A DNA stretch of 64,000 nucleotides, taken from NCBI GenBank assembly GCA_018816865.1, contig JAHIUW010000038.1:1-64000 (forward strand), in the 5' to 3' direction. Made by a program: the position numbers and the translations under genes. This DNA is from Pseudomonadota bacterium. GTDB taxonomy: Bacteria > Desulfobacterota > Desulfovibrionia > Desulfovibrionales > Desulfovibrionaceae. Below, one piece after another: positions 46,963 through 56,067 of the stretch (position 1 is the first letter of the stretch; each line of letters begins with the position of its first letter). The notes under the pieces were generated by a model. That model was not told where the DNA came from. It searched no databases and saw only the letters and a list, made by a program, of their open reading frames with translations.

Positions 46963-47757
46963 CTAGGGGTTTTGCGTGATGGCCCTCAGCCTGTCAAGGG
47001 CCAAAACGCCGCGGGGGCCCATCTTGAGGCTCATCTCGGTCACGTAGGCCTCGATATGGGCGCACAGGGTGTCGTTGTCCAGTTCCTGGGCCAGGGAGTG
47101 GATCAGGGGCCAGATCGAGGCCCTGTGGCGGTGGGCGTGTTCCAGGCTGGCCCGGATGGTCTGCGTCACGGCCCGGCGCAGGTCCTCGGGCAGGGAGCGC
47201 CGCGCTGCGATGACCCCCAGGGGCATGGGCGTACCCGCCCCGTGCTCGGCCCACCAGGCACCCAGGTCCAGGCGCAGTTCGAGGCCGTAACGGTCATGGA
47301 CCAGGGCGGTTTCGTGGATCACCAGCCCGGCGTCGGTCTGGCCTTGGGAGACGGCGTCCACGATGTCCGAAAAGAGCATGGGCACAGGGCTGAAGTCGTG
47401 CCCTAAGGCTGCACGGAGCACGGCAAAGGCCGTGGTCTTCAACCCTGGGACGGCGATGGTCCTGAGTTGCCTGGGGCTGTCCGGGCGGACCAGCAGCTTG
47501 GGACCGGCTCCGACCCCGAAGGCCGCGCCTGCGGAGAGGATCTCGTAGCTGTCCTCCAGGTCCAGGGCCGCGGCGGCGCTCAGTTTGAGTACGTCGAAAC
47601 GTCCCTGCTCGGCGGCGTTGTTCAATTCCTCCACGTCGGCCCAGACAAAGCGCACAGGCCTGCCCAGGCAATCCGGGATCAGGCCCTGCACCCAGGCCCC
47701 GAAGATGAAGGTGTCGTTGGGGCAGGGGGAGATGGCGACGGTCAGCGGTGCGTTCAC
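46963..47757 (-). CDS. mqnD: 1,4-dihydroxy-6-naphthoate synthase (futalosine pathway)
   Basis: MqnD (264 aa) converts cyclic dehypoxanthinyl futalosine in menaquinone synthesis. The family motifs VAISPCPNDTFIFGAW and DAGLVIHETALVH are present. It starts at GTG 47757, with AAGGA six bases before. It is followed by the polyprenyl synthase and preceded by mqnB. Confidence 0.93.
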   Translation of the reverse strand: MNAPLTVAISPCPNDTFIFGAWVQGLIPDCLGRPVRFVWADVEELNNAAEQGRFDVLKLSAAAALDLEDSYEILSAGAAFGVGAGPKLLVRPDSPRQLRTIAVPGLKTTAFAVLRAALGHDFSPVPMLFSDIVDAVSQGQTDAGLVIHETALVHDRYGLELRLDLGAWWAEHGAGTPMPLGVIAARRSLPEDLRRAVTQTIRASLEHAHRHRASIWPLIHSLAQELDNDTLCAHIEAYVTEMSLKMGPRGVLALDRLRAITQNP

Positions 47758-47841
47758 GAACTATCCTTGGTGCGACGGGGATGGTGAGGCCTCAACTTAC
47801 GGCAGAGGTCCCGGCCTGTCCAGAGAACGGGTGATCCCCGC

Positions 47842-48528
47842 TCAGTCGGCAAAGAGCCCGGACAGGGCCGCGGCCAGTTGAGCCAGGGCGCCATTCAGGT
47901 CCCAGTGGGCCTTGTCGCGGCTGCCCACGAGATTGGAGATGGTCCGGACCTCCAGAAAGGGGATGGACGCCTGCAGGCATCCCAGGGCCAGGGCGAAGCC
48001 TTCCATATTTTCCGTGGTCGGCTGGTAGCGGGCATGCAGTTGCCTGGCGAAATCCGGGTCCCCGCTGGCAGCGGAGACCGTCAGGCTCGGTCCCTGGGGC
48101 CACTGCGGCGGCAGGGTCAGGCCCAAGGCCCGGGCAGCCGCGGCGGGGTCCAGGGGGATGCGGTCATGGATCGCGCCCAGGGGCGTTTGGGCCAGCGGGA
48201 ATCCGATGCCCCGGGGGTCGATGCCCTGGGGGGTGCGCAGTCCGTACTCCGGCCAGATCTCGGCCGAGGCCACCGAGAAGGAGCGCAGGGGCAGGGCCGC
48301 GATCTCGAAGCTCCCGGCCAGGCCCATGTTCAGGACGCCCGAGAGGGGGTGCGCACCCAGCATCCGCCCCAGACACAGGGCCGCGTTCAGGGGGCCGACC
48401 CCGGTCACGGCCGCCAGGACCGGACGACCGGCCACGGACGTCTGTTGCCAGGCCCCCTGGGGGGGTGCTGGAACCCCGGACAGGGCGGCGGCATATTCCT
48501 TGTGAGTGGCGAAGATCAGGGCCAGCAT
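47842..48528 (-). CDS. mqnB: Futalosine hydrolase
   Basis: MqnB (228 aa) is a nucleosidase of the MTAN fold that removes the hypoxanthine of futalosine. AAVTGVGPLNAALCLGRML, GLAGSF and the ENMEGFALA purine-site motif are visible. It begins two bases after the stop of the candidate selenoprotein, so translation is probably coupled. 84 bases separate it from mqnD. Confidence 0.9.
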   Translation of the reverse strand: MLALIFATHKEYAAALSGVPAPPQGAWQQTSVAGRPVLAAVTGVGPLNAALCLGRMLGAHPLSGVLNMGLAGSFEIAALPLRSFSVASAEIWPEYGLRTPQGIDPRGIGFPLAQTPLGAIHDRIPLDPAAAARALGLTLPPQWPQGPSLTVSAASGDPDFARQLHARYQPTTENMEGFALALGCLQASIPFLEVRTISNLVGSRDKAHWDLNGALAQLAAALSGLFAD

Positions 48529-48530
48529 GG

Positions 48531-48758
48531 CTATTCCTTGACCAGGGTGATGAGCAGATGCCCGTTGGGCAACAGCTCTTTGGCGGTCTGCCGCGCAGCA
48601 TAGTGTTCGGCCAGGATGTCGATCTTGAACAGCGAGGCCCCGTCCACCTCAGCTTCCAGCAGGGCGCCCGGGGGCATTGCCTTGAGGTGCGAACTCACCT
48701 CGCGGAAGCCCAGTCAGCATTCGCGCCAGCAGTTGATGCGCGGAGGGACCTCTGTCAC
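48531..48758 (-). CDS. Candidate selenoprotein, TusA/SirA-like, with in-frame TGA
   Basis: GTG 48758 has GGAGG eight bases upstream. The frame reads 14 codons (MTEVPPRINCWREC), an in-frame TGA (48714-48716), then 60 sense codons and TAG. The second part (SSHLKAMPPGALLEAEVDGASLFKIDILAEHYAA...HLLITLVKE) follows the TusA/SirA pattern, with Cys-Sec at the place of the catalytic Cys-Pro. Twelve bases after TGA, GAGGTG-AGTTCG-CACCTC forms a SECIS-like hairpin (48684-48701). The gene is packed between a sugar dehydrogenase (12 bases) and mqnB (2 bases). If TGA were a true stop, the frame would be a pseudogene or start downstream at a GTG or ATG. Confidence 0.7.
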
Positions 48759-48770
48759 GCGCCGATCCTC

Positions 48771-50090
<1,320 letters not shown>

Positions 50091-50166
50091 GAGTCGTTTA
50101 ACTCCTGCTGCCATGCCATCCCTGCCGGTGGTGGGCAGTGAATCACACACCGGGGACGAGGGTCGC

Positions 50167-50364
50167 ATGCAGTTTGATTGGCATTATTTTCTGGCAGCCC
50201 TCGGGCTGGCCTTCGTTCTGGAAGGTGTAGCGTATTTCCTCGGCGCCAACCAGATGCATGCGATGCTGAAGCTCTTGGCCCAACGGCCAGCGGCTGAACT
50301 GCGTTTGCTCGGCGGCGTGGCGATCATCGCCGGGCTGTTGCTGGTCTGGCTGGCCCGCCTCTAA
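50167..50364 (+). CDS. DUF2065-family small membrane protein
   Basis: A 65-aa protein with two hydrophobic segments (YFLAALGLAFVLEGVAYFL and LRLLGGVAIIAGLLLVWLA). This is the DUF2065/YjeT pattern, function unknown. GAGG precedes the ATG. Its end faces the end of the ubiE gene three bases away. Confidence 0.8.
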   Translation: MQFDWHYFLAALGLAFVLEGVAYFLGANQMHAMLKLLAQRPAAELRLLGGVAIIAGLLLVWLARL

Positions 50365-50367
50365 TCC

Positions 50368-51600
50368 TTACTTCTTGTCGCTGCCCTTCTTGGGGCCGGA
50401 CCGCTTTGGAGCAGCCTTCTTGGGCGAGGGCTGTTTCGGCGTGGCCTTGCCCGCGGCGGTCTTTTTCCCTGAAGATTTTTTCTGCGTCGATTTCTTGACG
50501 GGGGATTTCTTTTTGGCAGCTTTCGGGGCCGTTTTTTGGACGCCTGCCTGCGTTGCGGCGGGCTGTCCGGCTTCGCCCTGTATTCCCTCGGTGCTGTCGG
50601 CAACAGCCTTGGTCTTTGAAGCTGCGGCCTTTTTGGTACTTGTCTTGGAGGCCTGGGTGCCGCTCTGGATCGCCTTGTCCATGGCCCGCAAGCCCGCCTC
50701 CAGGTTGGCGGCCCGCCGAGTGGCACCTTGTCCTGTTTCGGCTTGGGCTTCGGCTTCGGCATCGGCTCTGGCATCGGCAGACGGAGCGGTGTTGTCGGTG
50801 GCGGGGGGCTTGGGGGCGCGTGAAGCACGGGCCTGCTTCGGCACGGGGCCGGGGCGCGCGCCGACGACGAAGGTCTGGCCATCAAAAAAGCGTCGTTCGG
50901 CCACATGGATGTTCACGATGCCCGAGAGCAGCTCCTCATGGGTCAGATTGACGAACCCGGCCTCGCGCAATTCCTCTTCCAGGGCCGGGGCCGTGGGGAA
51001 ATCGGCGATGGTCTCCGCCAGGTATTTGTACGCCTGCCTGTCCTTTGAGACCACGCGGCCCACCAGAGGCAGCAGCGTGTTCAGATAGAAATTGTAGAGG
51101 CCCTTCCAGATGGGGCGGTTGGACGAGCCGAATTCCAGGATGGCCAGTCGCCCGCCCGGGGCCAGGGTCCGCAGGATCTCGGCATAGGCGGCGCTGCGCG
51201 GACGGATGTTGCGGATGCCGAAGGCGATGGTCACCGCGTCCACGGACTGGTCGGCCAGGGGCAGCAGGCGGCCGTCCGCCAGCACAGGCAGGACATCGTT
51301 GCCGAAGGCTGCAAGCTTGGGCCTGCCTCGCTCCAGCATGGGCAGAGAGAAGTCCATGGCCAGAATCCGCGCGTCGGGGTGCAGGCGCTTGAGTTCGCGG
51401 GTCACGTCCATGGTCCCGGCGGCCAGGTCCAGAAAACGGCCGGTGGGTCCGGGGCGCACGGCCTTGACCAGTTTGCGCCGCCAGAGGATGTCCATGCCCA
51501 GGCTCAGGAAATGGTTTAGAAAATCGTACCAACCGGAAATGCGTCCGAACATGCCGGAGACATACCCGGCTTGATCTCTGGGGTCGTTCTTGATCGTCAT
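50368..51600 (-). CDS. ubiE: Demethylmenaquinone methyltransferase with lysine/alanine-rich tail
   Basis: Residues 1-240 are a complete UbiE/MenG methyltransferase: YVSGMFGRISGWYDFLNHFLSLGMDILWRRKLV, FLDLAAGTMDVTREL, DAVTIAFGIRNIR and ILEFGSSNRP. It would methylate demethylmenaquinone. The remaining 170 residues have no fold and are rich in Lys, Ala, Pro, Ser and Thr (for example STKKAAASKTKA, KKKSPVKKSTQKKSSGKKTA), much like histone H1 tails. The fusion is read without interruption. Confidence 0.9.
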   Translation of the reverse strand: MTIKNDPRDQAGYVSGMFGRISGWYDFLNHFLSLGMDILWRRKLVKAVRPGPTGRFLDLAAGTMDVTRELKRLHPDARILAMDFSLPMLERGRPKLAAFGNDVLPVLADGRLLPLADQSVDAVTIAFGIRNIRPRSAAYAEILRTLAPGGRLAILEFGSSNRPIWKGLYNFYLNTLLPLVGRVVSKDRQAYKYLAETIADFPTAPALEEELREAGFVNLTHEELLSGIVNIHVAERRFFDGQTFVVGARPGPVPKQARASRAPKPPATDNTAPSADARADAEAEAQAETGQGATRRAANLEAGLRAMDKAIQSGTQASKTSTKKAAASKTKAVADSTEGIQGEAGQPAATQAGVQKTAPKAAKKKSPVKKSTQKKSSGKKTAAGKATPKQPSPKKAAPKRSGPKKGSDKK

Positions 51601-51616
51601 GGGGTCTTTGCCGGGA

Positions 51617-51811
51617 TTAGTCGTTTGCGGGTTGGATGTCTGTATCAGTGTCTACCGCGCTGCGTGGGGCATCGCTGATGGTCGCAAGCACCTCGTTGTA
51701 GATGCTCGAGAAGACTTCGGGGAAATTGCTGGGGGAGATGCGGCCGATTTCGATGAACTTGACCGTGATCTCCTTGGCGACCTGCAGCGCTTCCTTCTTG
51801 ATCTTGTCCAA
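51617..51811 (-). CDS. Conserved-looking small helical protein, unknown function
   Basis: About 64 aa from a TTG at 51811 with GGAGG five bases upstream; the frame is open to a GTG at 51874 without a ribosome site. It is mainly helical (DKIKKEALQVAKEITVKFIEIGRISPSNFPEVFSSIYNEVLATI), with an acidic end. I do not recognise the family. It lies 16 bases upstream of ubiE on the same strand, so it is probably in that transcript. Confidence 0.55.
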   Translation of the reverse strand: MDKIKKEALQVAKEITVKFIEIGRISPSNFPEVFSSIYNEVLATISDAPRSAVDTDTDIQPAND

Positions 51812-51986
51812 GGCCGCCTCCAACGTGTGTGCATTCAGGGTAAAACCCGCCCGGGGGGAAACGGCCAAGACCACCGTGATCTGGCTTTCCGGGCGGGAAA
51901 AAGGAAAAAACCCGAAAGGCCCCTCCCAATTTTTGCGATTTGTATCATGGGCGGGGTTGGGAGTCGAGCCGCAGTATCCAACGATG

Positions 51987-52016
51987 CAGGGCCCATGGCG
52001 GATGCCATGGGCCCTG
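51987..52016. other. Perfect hairpin after the acidic repeat gene
   Basis: CAGGGCCCATGGC and its complement form a 13-bp stem with a GGAT loop, 38 bases past the stop of the acidic repeat protein. There is no T run on the minus strand. Confidence 0.6.
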
Positions 52017-52053
52017 AAAATGGATTCGAATCAATGGTCCCAGCCGCTGGGGA

Positions 52054-53175
52054 TCAGTCTTTTCCGCCCAGCAGACCGGCGATTTCCTCGCGCAGGACCC
52101 TGGCCGCGGCAGCGGCGATCTGTTTTTCCATGTCGGCCATGAGTTCGGTTTTGATCTCGGCCTTCAGGGCCTCCAGGTCGGGTGTTGCTGCGGCCGAACC
52201 GGCAGCGGGCGCTGCGCTGGGCAGCCGACTTTGCATGTCGTTGAGCATGTCGTTCAGGCGACCCTGCAGATCCTCGCTCACGGTCTTTTCCACGCGCTCC
52301 AGGCGGCGGATCAACTCTTCCAGGGCCTGTTGGGGCAGGACGGCCGGAGGGCCATCGGCCACCATCTGGATGGTCTCGGACTCGGGGGCGACCGGCGCTT
52401 CAACAGCCTGCGCGGTTTCGGGAGCTTCGTCCTCAGTCCCCAGGTCGAGGTCGTCCAGCCCCTCAATGGTGGCGTCCAGGTCGCCCGGGCCTTCCAGATC
52501 TTCATCCAGCTCGGGAAAGGTGTCCTCTTCGGTCTGTGCTGCTTGGCCCTGGGTGGCGTCGTCGGACGCGCCTAGGGTGTCAGTGATGTCGTCGCCTAGC
52601 AGGTCGTCGAGGTCGTCGAGATTCAGGTCGTCATCCTCGGCCGCGTCGGTGGTCTCCGCCGCGTCGGCAGAGGCATCATCGCTGTCGTCGCCCAGCAGGT
52701 CGTCGAGGTCGTCGAGATTGAGATCGTCATCCTCGGCCGAGTCGGTGCTCTCCGCCGCGTCGGCAGAGGCATCATTGCTGTCGTCGCCCAGCAGGTCGTC
52801 GAGGTCGTCGAGATTCAGGTCGTCATCCGCGTCGGGTTGTTCGGCAGCGGGGGTGTCGTTGCCCAACAGTTCGTCCAGGTCGGACAGGTCTCCCAGGTCG
52901 TCGTCAGCGTCGTCTCCGGCATCGCCGCCGGTGTCGTCACCAAGGGAATCCAGCTCTTCGTCCAATCCGGAGAGGTCGATGTCCTCGTCATCATCGCCCG
53001 CAGGGGCGGCGTCGCCGGTCTCGTCCTCGTCGTCGGAGAAGAGTTCCTCGAGTTCCTGCTCGAAGCTGATGTCAACGTCATCATCGTTGTCCCCGCCGCC
53101 CTCGGCAAGGTCGCCTTTCTTGATGATGTCGGTCAGTTCAAGGATTTCCTCGGTGTTGGCGTCGTCGGGGGCCAT
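52054..53175 (-). CDS. Acidic repeat protein, unknown function
   Basis: A 373-aa protein with an extreme Asp/Glu bias in residues 25-250. It begins with an amphipathic motif (EEILELTDIIKKGD) found at the start of some membrane-associated scaffold-like proteins. It then holds a 32-residue unit (DDDLNLDDLDDLLGDDS...) in two full and one partial copies. The C-terminal 110 residues are coiled coil (QQALEELIRRLERVEKTVSEDLQGRLNDM... and DLEALKAEIKTELMADMEKQIAAAAARVLREEIA). GAGGTGAG precedes the ATG. Confidence 0.75.
   Translation of the reverse strand: MAPDDANTEEILELTDIIKKGDLAEGGGDNDDDVDISFEQELEELFSDDEDETGDAAPAGDDDEDIDLSGLDEELDSLGDDTGGDAGDDADDDLGDLSDLDELLGNDTPAAEQPDADDDLNLDDLDDLLGDDSNDASADAAESTDSAEDDDLNLDDLDDLLGDDSDDASADAAETTDAAEDDDLNLDDLDDLLGDDITDTLGASDDATQGQAAQTEEDTFPELDEDLEGPGDLDATIEGLDDLDLGTEDEAPETAQAVEAPVAPESETIQMVADGPPAVLPQQALEELIRRLERVEKTVSEDLQGRLNDMLNDMQSRLPSAAPAAGSAAATPDLEALKAEIKTELMADMEKQIAAAAARVLREEIAGLLGGKD
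52588..52830. repeat. 96-bp tandem repeat in coding DNA
   Basis: Copies start at 52588, 52684 and 52780, in frame (32 codons). The first two are full and differ at a few bases; the third stops after about 50 bases. Confidence 0.85.
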
Positions 53176-53204
53176 CGCTCACCTCGGCGGTTGACGTTCG
53201 GGGA

Positions 53205-53237
53205 GAAAGAAAAGTTGGGGCCGCCAGAGGCGGCCCC
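53205..53237 (-). terminator. Rho-independent terminator after cytochrome c3
   Basis: GGGGCCGCC / GGCGGCCCC (53217-53225 with 53229-53237) with a 3-base loop, then TTTTCTTTC on the minus strand. Confidence 0.85.
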
Positions 53238-53251
53238 TCAAAGCCGTCTAC

Positions 53252-53653
53252 TTAATCAACGTGGCAGGCGGAACCCTTGCAGCCGGTCAGCTGCTTCTTC
53301 ATATCCTTGTCCTTGCCGGCAGTCTTGGCGTGGCAGGACAGACAAGAATCAGTGGCCTTGACCTTCTTGGAGTGAACGGCCTGGTAGTAGCTGTTCACGC
53401 TCTTGTCTTTCTTGTCGAAATTGTCATGGCAACCAGCGCTGGAACACTTCTGGACTGCGGCGGCGCCGTCCCAGGTGTGATGGCAGGCCTTGCAATCAGC
53501 ACTCTTGTGAGTGGAATGATTGAAGGTCACGGGCTTCTTGGTGCTCGCCATGCTCAGGCCATCGGCCGGGGCGTCAGCGGCATTCAGGGCAGGCAACGCA
53601 CAGAAACAGACCAGAGCGGCGCAAACCAGACCCAGGGACAGAAATTTCTTCAT
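53252..53653 (-). CDS. Tetraheme cytochrome c3
   Basis: A 133-aa periplasmic cytochrome. The signal peptide ends near ALNAAD (residue 27). Heme motifs in order are CKACH, CSSAGCH (four residues between cysteines), CLSCH and CKGSACH (again four). The CXXCH/CX4CH alternation and axial His in FNHSTHKSADC and YYQAVHS are those of type I cytochrome c3, the hydrogenase partner in sulfate reducers. It has its own promoter and terminator. Confidence 0.95.
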   Translation of the reverse strand: MKKFLSLGLVCAALVCFCALPALNAADAPADGLSMASTKKPVTFNHSTHKSADCKACHHTWDGAAAVQKCSSAGCHDNFDKKDKSVNSYYQAVHSKKVKATDSCLSCHAKTAGKDKDMKKQLTGCKGSACHVD

Positions 53654-53701
53654 CTCAGATACTCCTCTTCAAAAGGTATTGGTAAAGTATTCACATAGAT
53701 T

Positions 53702-53730
53702 TCAGTATTGCACACCGGGCTTTGTGTCAA
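53702..53730 (-). promoter_or_regulatory. Promoter for cytochrome c3
   Basis: TTGACA (53725-53730) with a 17-base spacer to TACTGA (53702-53707) on the minus strand; AGAGGAG precedes the ATG. Upstream DNA to 53915 holds no gene that I can support. Confidence 0.55.
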
Positions 53731-53915
53731 GATGCCCTGCCCTGGCTGAACGCTGCACGCGTATCCTTTGGCGCTGACGTGTGGTTCTTTCAAGGCGTGG
53801 GTCACGGCGACGTAGATTCCATTAACATAGTAGCAAAAAACGGACCGCTTGGCATCCATGACCGTCTCGCGTGGCATAGCCATACCATAAAAGATCGGTC
53901 GTTGTGTACTCATGC

Positions 53916-54698
53916 TTAAGGGCGACCGTATTTGGCGAGGTAGCCGCGCGGGGTGATCATGCGTCCGCCCGCCAGGCGGGTGTTGGAATTGCCCACGAAG
54001 AGGATGGACAGCATGTCCACCTGGCTGGGGTCGAAGGACTGCAGGGCACAGGCCGTGACCTCCTGTCCGGGGCGGAAGGCCTTGCGCACCAGCCCTATGG
54101 GGGTCTCGGGGGCGCGGTGCTCGGCGATCAGTTCCAGGGCGCGCGGCAGCTGCCAGTCGCGACGCTGGGACTTGGGATTGTAGAGCACGATGACGAAATC
54201 CGCGGCTGCGGCGTGCCAGAGACGTTGTTCGATGGTCTCCCAGGGGGTCATCAGGTCCGAGAGGCTGATGACCGCGAAATCATGGGTCAGGGGCGCACCC
54301 AGCAGCGCCGCGCCGGCGGCCAGGGCCGGGATGCCCGGCAGGATTCGTAGCGGGACGACATCCAGAAGCCCTCGGGTCTCCAGCATCTCCAGGACCAGTC
54401 CGGCCATGCCGTAGATGCCCGCGTCGCCGGACGAGACCACGGTCACGTCGGCACCGGCCTGGGCCCGCTCCACGGCGGAACTGACCCGGTCCATCTCCTT
54501 TTTCATGCCCGTGACGATGACTTCCTTGCCCACGAGCAGTTCGGGAGCGATCAGCTCCACGTAAGTGCCGTAGCCCACCACGACCTGGGACCGGATCAGG
54601 GCGTCCAGGGCCTGGGGGGACAGGAGCTCGGCGTCGCCGGGACCCAGGCCGATGACGGTCAGGGAACCAGGGCCACTGCCACGGTGACTCCGTTGCAT
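53916..54698 (-). CDS. cbiH: Precorrin-3B C17-methyltransferase
   Basis: A 260-aa tetrapyrrole methylase in anaerobic cobalamin synthesis. It begins LTVIGLGPGDAELLSPQALDAL, has VVSSGDAGIYGMAGLVLE and DLMTPWETIEQRL, and ends SILFVGNSNTRLAGGRMITPRGY, all typical. ATG 54698 has GGAG eight bases upstream and overlaps the end of cbiG by 40 bases, so the two are translated together. The frame further upstream is inside cbiG. Confidence 0.93.
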   Translation of the reverse strand: MQRSHRGSGPGSLTVIGLGPGDAELLSPQALDALIRSQVVVGYGTYVELIAPELLVGKEVIVTGMKKEMDRVSSAVERAQAGADVTVVSSGDAGIYGMAGLVLEMLETRGLLDVVPLRILPGIPALAAGAALLGAPLTHDFAVISLSDLMTPWETIEQRLWHAAAADFVIVLYNPKSQRRDWQLPRALELIAEHRAPETPIGLVRKAFRPGQEVTACALQSFDPSQVDMLSILFVGNSNTRLAGGRMITPRGYLAKYGRP

Positions 54699-55750
54699 GC
54701 GGTCTTCTCCACCAGGAGCGTCTCGGCCCCTGCGCTTTTGAGGGCGGCGGCCTCGCTGACCGAATGCACGCCCATGAGTTGTTTGACCCGTTCGGACGGG
54801 TTGGGGACGGCGATGGGGGCCAGTTCGCCGGATTCGTAGAAGAACAGTCCGCGGCCCAGGGTCGCGGCGGCCTCCAGCAGGCCTTCCTCGTCCTGCTTGG
54901 CCGTGATGGAGGCCAGGGTCAGGACGCTGGCCTGTGCAAGTCCGGCCTTGTCCAGGACCCCCTGGAGGCAGTCCAGGATGGTTCGGGCCGGGGTGCCCCG
55001 CTTGCAGCCAACGCCCACGGTCAGGCAGGGCGGGTGCAGCAGCAGCCGGTTCTCGCCGGGTTCGATGCGCCGGTGGTCCACCCAGACCCCGGGCAGGTCC
55101 TTGATCCACGAGGCCTCGTCGTGCACGCGGCGGAAATGCGCGGTCCAGGGGTGCTCCTGACCTGGCTCGGGCGCAAGACGCAGCCAGTTGTGCGGGTCAT
55201 GGACCTGCACGGTCTCGCCCGCAAGCAGGGCGATGTTCACGGCCTTGACCATGCCCAGATTGGCGATGGCCAGCCCGCGTTCCTGGGCCAGGACATCCAG
55301 GGACGGCAGTTCCTCGGTGTCCGTGGCCGTGGTGATCACGGCCTGCCCGGCCGTGATGGCGGCGATCTCTTTGGCCAGGTTGTTGGCCCCGCCCAGGTGC
55401 CCGGACACAAGGCTGATGACGAAGCGCCCGCGCTGGTCCAGGGCCACCACCGCGGGGTCGCGGTCCTTGCCGCGCAAAAGCGGGGCTACGCAGCGCACCG
55501 CGATGCCCGCAGCCGTCACGAAGACGTGGCGCGCGTAGCGCGAAAATTGCTTCCCCACAAAGGGCGGCAGGCTGTTGAAGCTGTCCTTTTCCGCGAAGTC
55601 TCCGCCTGCCAGCCGGGCCGAGACGAACAGCTCGCCGTGCAGTTGCCGGGCCAGCACGCGCCCCAACTGCGCGCCCTGGGGGGTCAGGGCGTAGATGGCC
55701 GTGTCCGGTCGGGTTTCGGGGGCGCTGGCGGTGGGTTCGGGCTCAAACAT
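54659..55750 (-). CDS. cbiG: Cobalt-precorrin-5A hydrolase
   Basis: CbiG (363 aa) opens the delta-lactone and releases acetaldehyde in the anaerobic B12 route. The N-terminal part has FVTAAGIAVRCVAPLLRGKDRDPAVVALDQRGRFVISLVSGHLGGAN, and the C-terminal half has LTVGVGCKRGTPARTI and SEAAALKSAGAETLLVEKTACNGVTVAVA. ATG 55750 has GGAG nine bases before it. Cotranscribed with cbiH. The dispersed repeat copy B is immediately upstream. Confidence 0.93.
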   Translation of the reverse strand: MFEPEPTASAPETRPDTAIYALTPQGAQLGRVLARQLHGELFVSARLAGGDFAEKDSFNSLPPFVGKQFSRYARHVFVTAAGIAVRCVAPLLRGKDRDPAVVALDQRGRFVISLVSGHLGGANNLAKEIAAITAGQAVITTATDTEELPSLDVLAQERGLAIANLGMVKAVNIALLAGETVQVHDPHNWLRLAPEPGQEHPWTAHFRRVHDEASWIKDLPGVWVDHRRIEPGENRLLLHPPCLTVGVGCKRGTPARTILDCLQGVLDKAGLAQASVLTLASITAKQDEEGLLEAAATLGRGLFFYESGELAPIAVPNPSERVKQLMGVHSVSEAAALKSAGAETLLVEKTACNGVTVAVALVP

Positions 55751-55770
55751 GTGGTTGCTCCACGGGCACC

Positions 55771-55928
55771 CATAAGCGCCCATCTGCGGCGTTGCTGCGA
55801 AGCGTTTCAACATCTCGCGTAGGTCTTACTACAGCGCTGCTCTCTGTATCCGTAAGGCTTACAGGTTCGCCTAACGGCTACAGGCCGTCGATCTTGAACG
55901 CTTCTTGCGCCTGGCATCTGGACACTTC
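55771..55928. repeat. Dispersed imperfect palindrome, copy B
   Basis: CATCTGCGGCGTTGCTGCGA at 55781 and GCGCCTGGCATCTGGACAC near 55910 match the two arms of copy A (37485-37607) in reverse complement, with a longer middle. It lies between hemL and cbiG. Confidence 0.6.
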
Positions 55929-55994
55929 TGAACGTCCGTTAACCCCGTTAATGAGTTTCAAATGCGGAGCATTGAAACCAGGTGGGAGGGATTC

Positions 55995-56044
55995 TCAAGG
56001 GAATTATTCCCTTGAGCGGGGGTAGGGGGGCGGAGCCCCCCTAC
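55995..56044. terminator. Two hairpins after hemL
   Basis: TCAAGGGAAT/ATTCCCTTGA (55995-56015) and GTAGGGGGGC/GCCCCCCTAC (56022-56044) are perfect 10-bp stems in the hemL 3' region. Neither has a T run on the minus strand. Confidence 0.5.
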
Positions 56045-56067
56045 TCAACAATTGCTTGCTTGCGCGG

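Noticed and set aside
48684-48713. Treating the TGA at 48714 as an ordinary stop with a new start downstream
   Set aside because: The nearest downstream GTG and ATG lack a ribosome site, and the upstream GTG has a very good one; the selenocysteine reading explains the region better, though not proven.
51812-51874. N-terminal extension of the small gene upstream of ubiE
   Set aside because: GTG 51874 has no ribosome site, while TTG 51811 has GGAGG; the extra residues look like leader DNA with a GGGTTTTACCC hairpin.
52588-52830. Regular repeats considered as a CRISPR array
   Set aside because: The 96-bp units are contiguous, in frame and without unique spacers, and no cas gene is near.
53650-53913. 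87-codon frame upstream of cytochrome c3
   Set aside because: It covers the cytochrome c3 promoter, has no ribosome site, and shows no family pattern.
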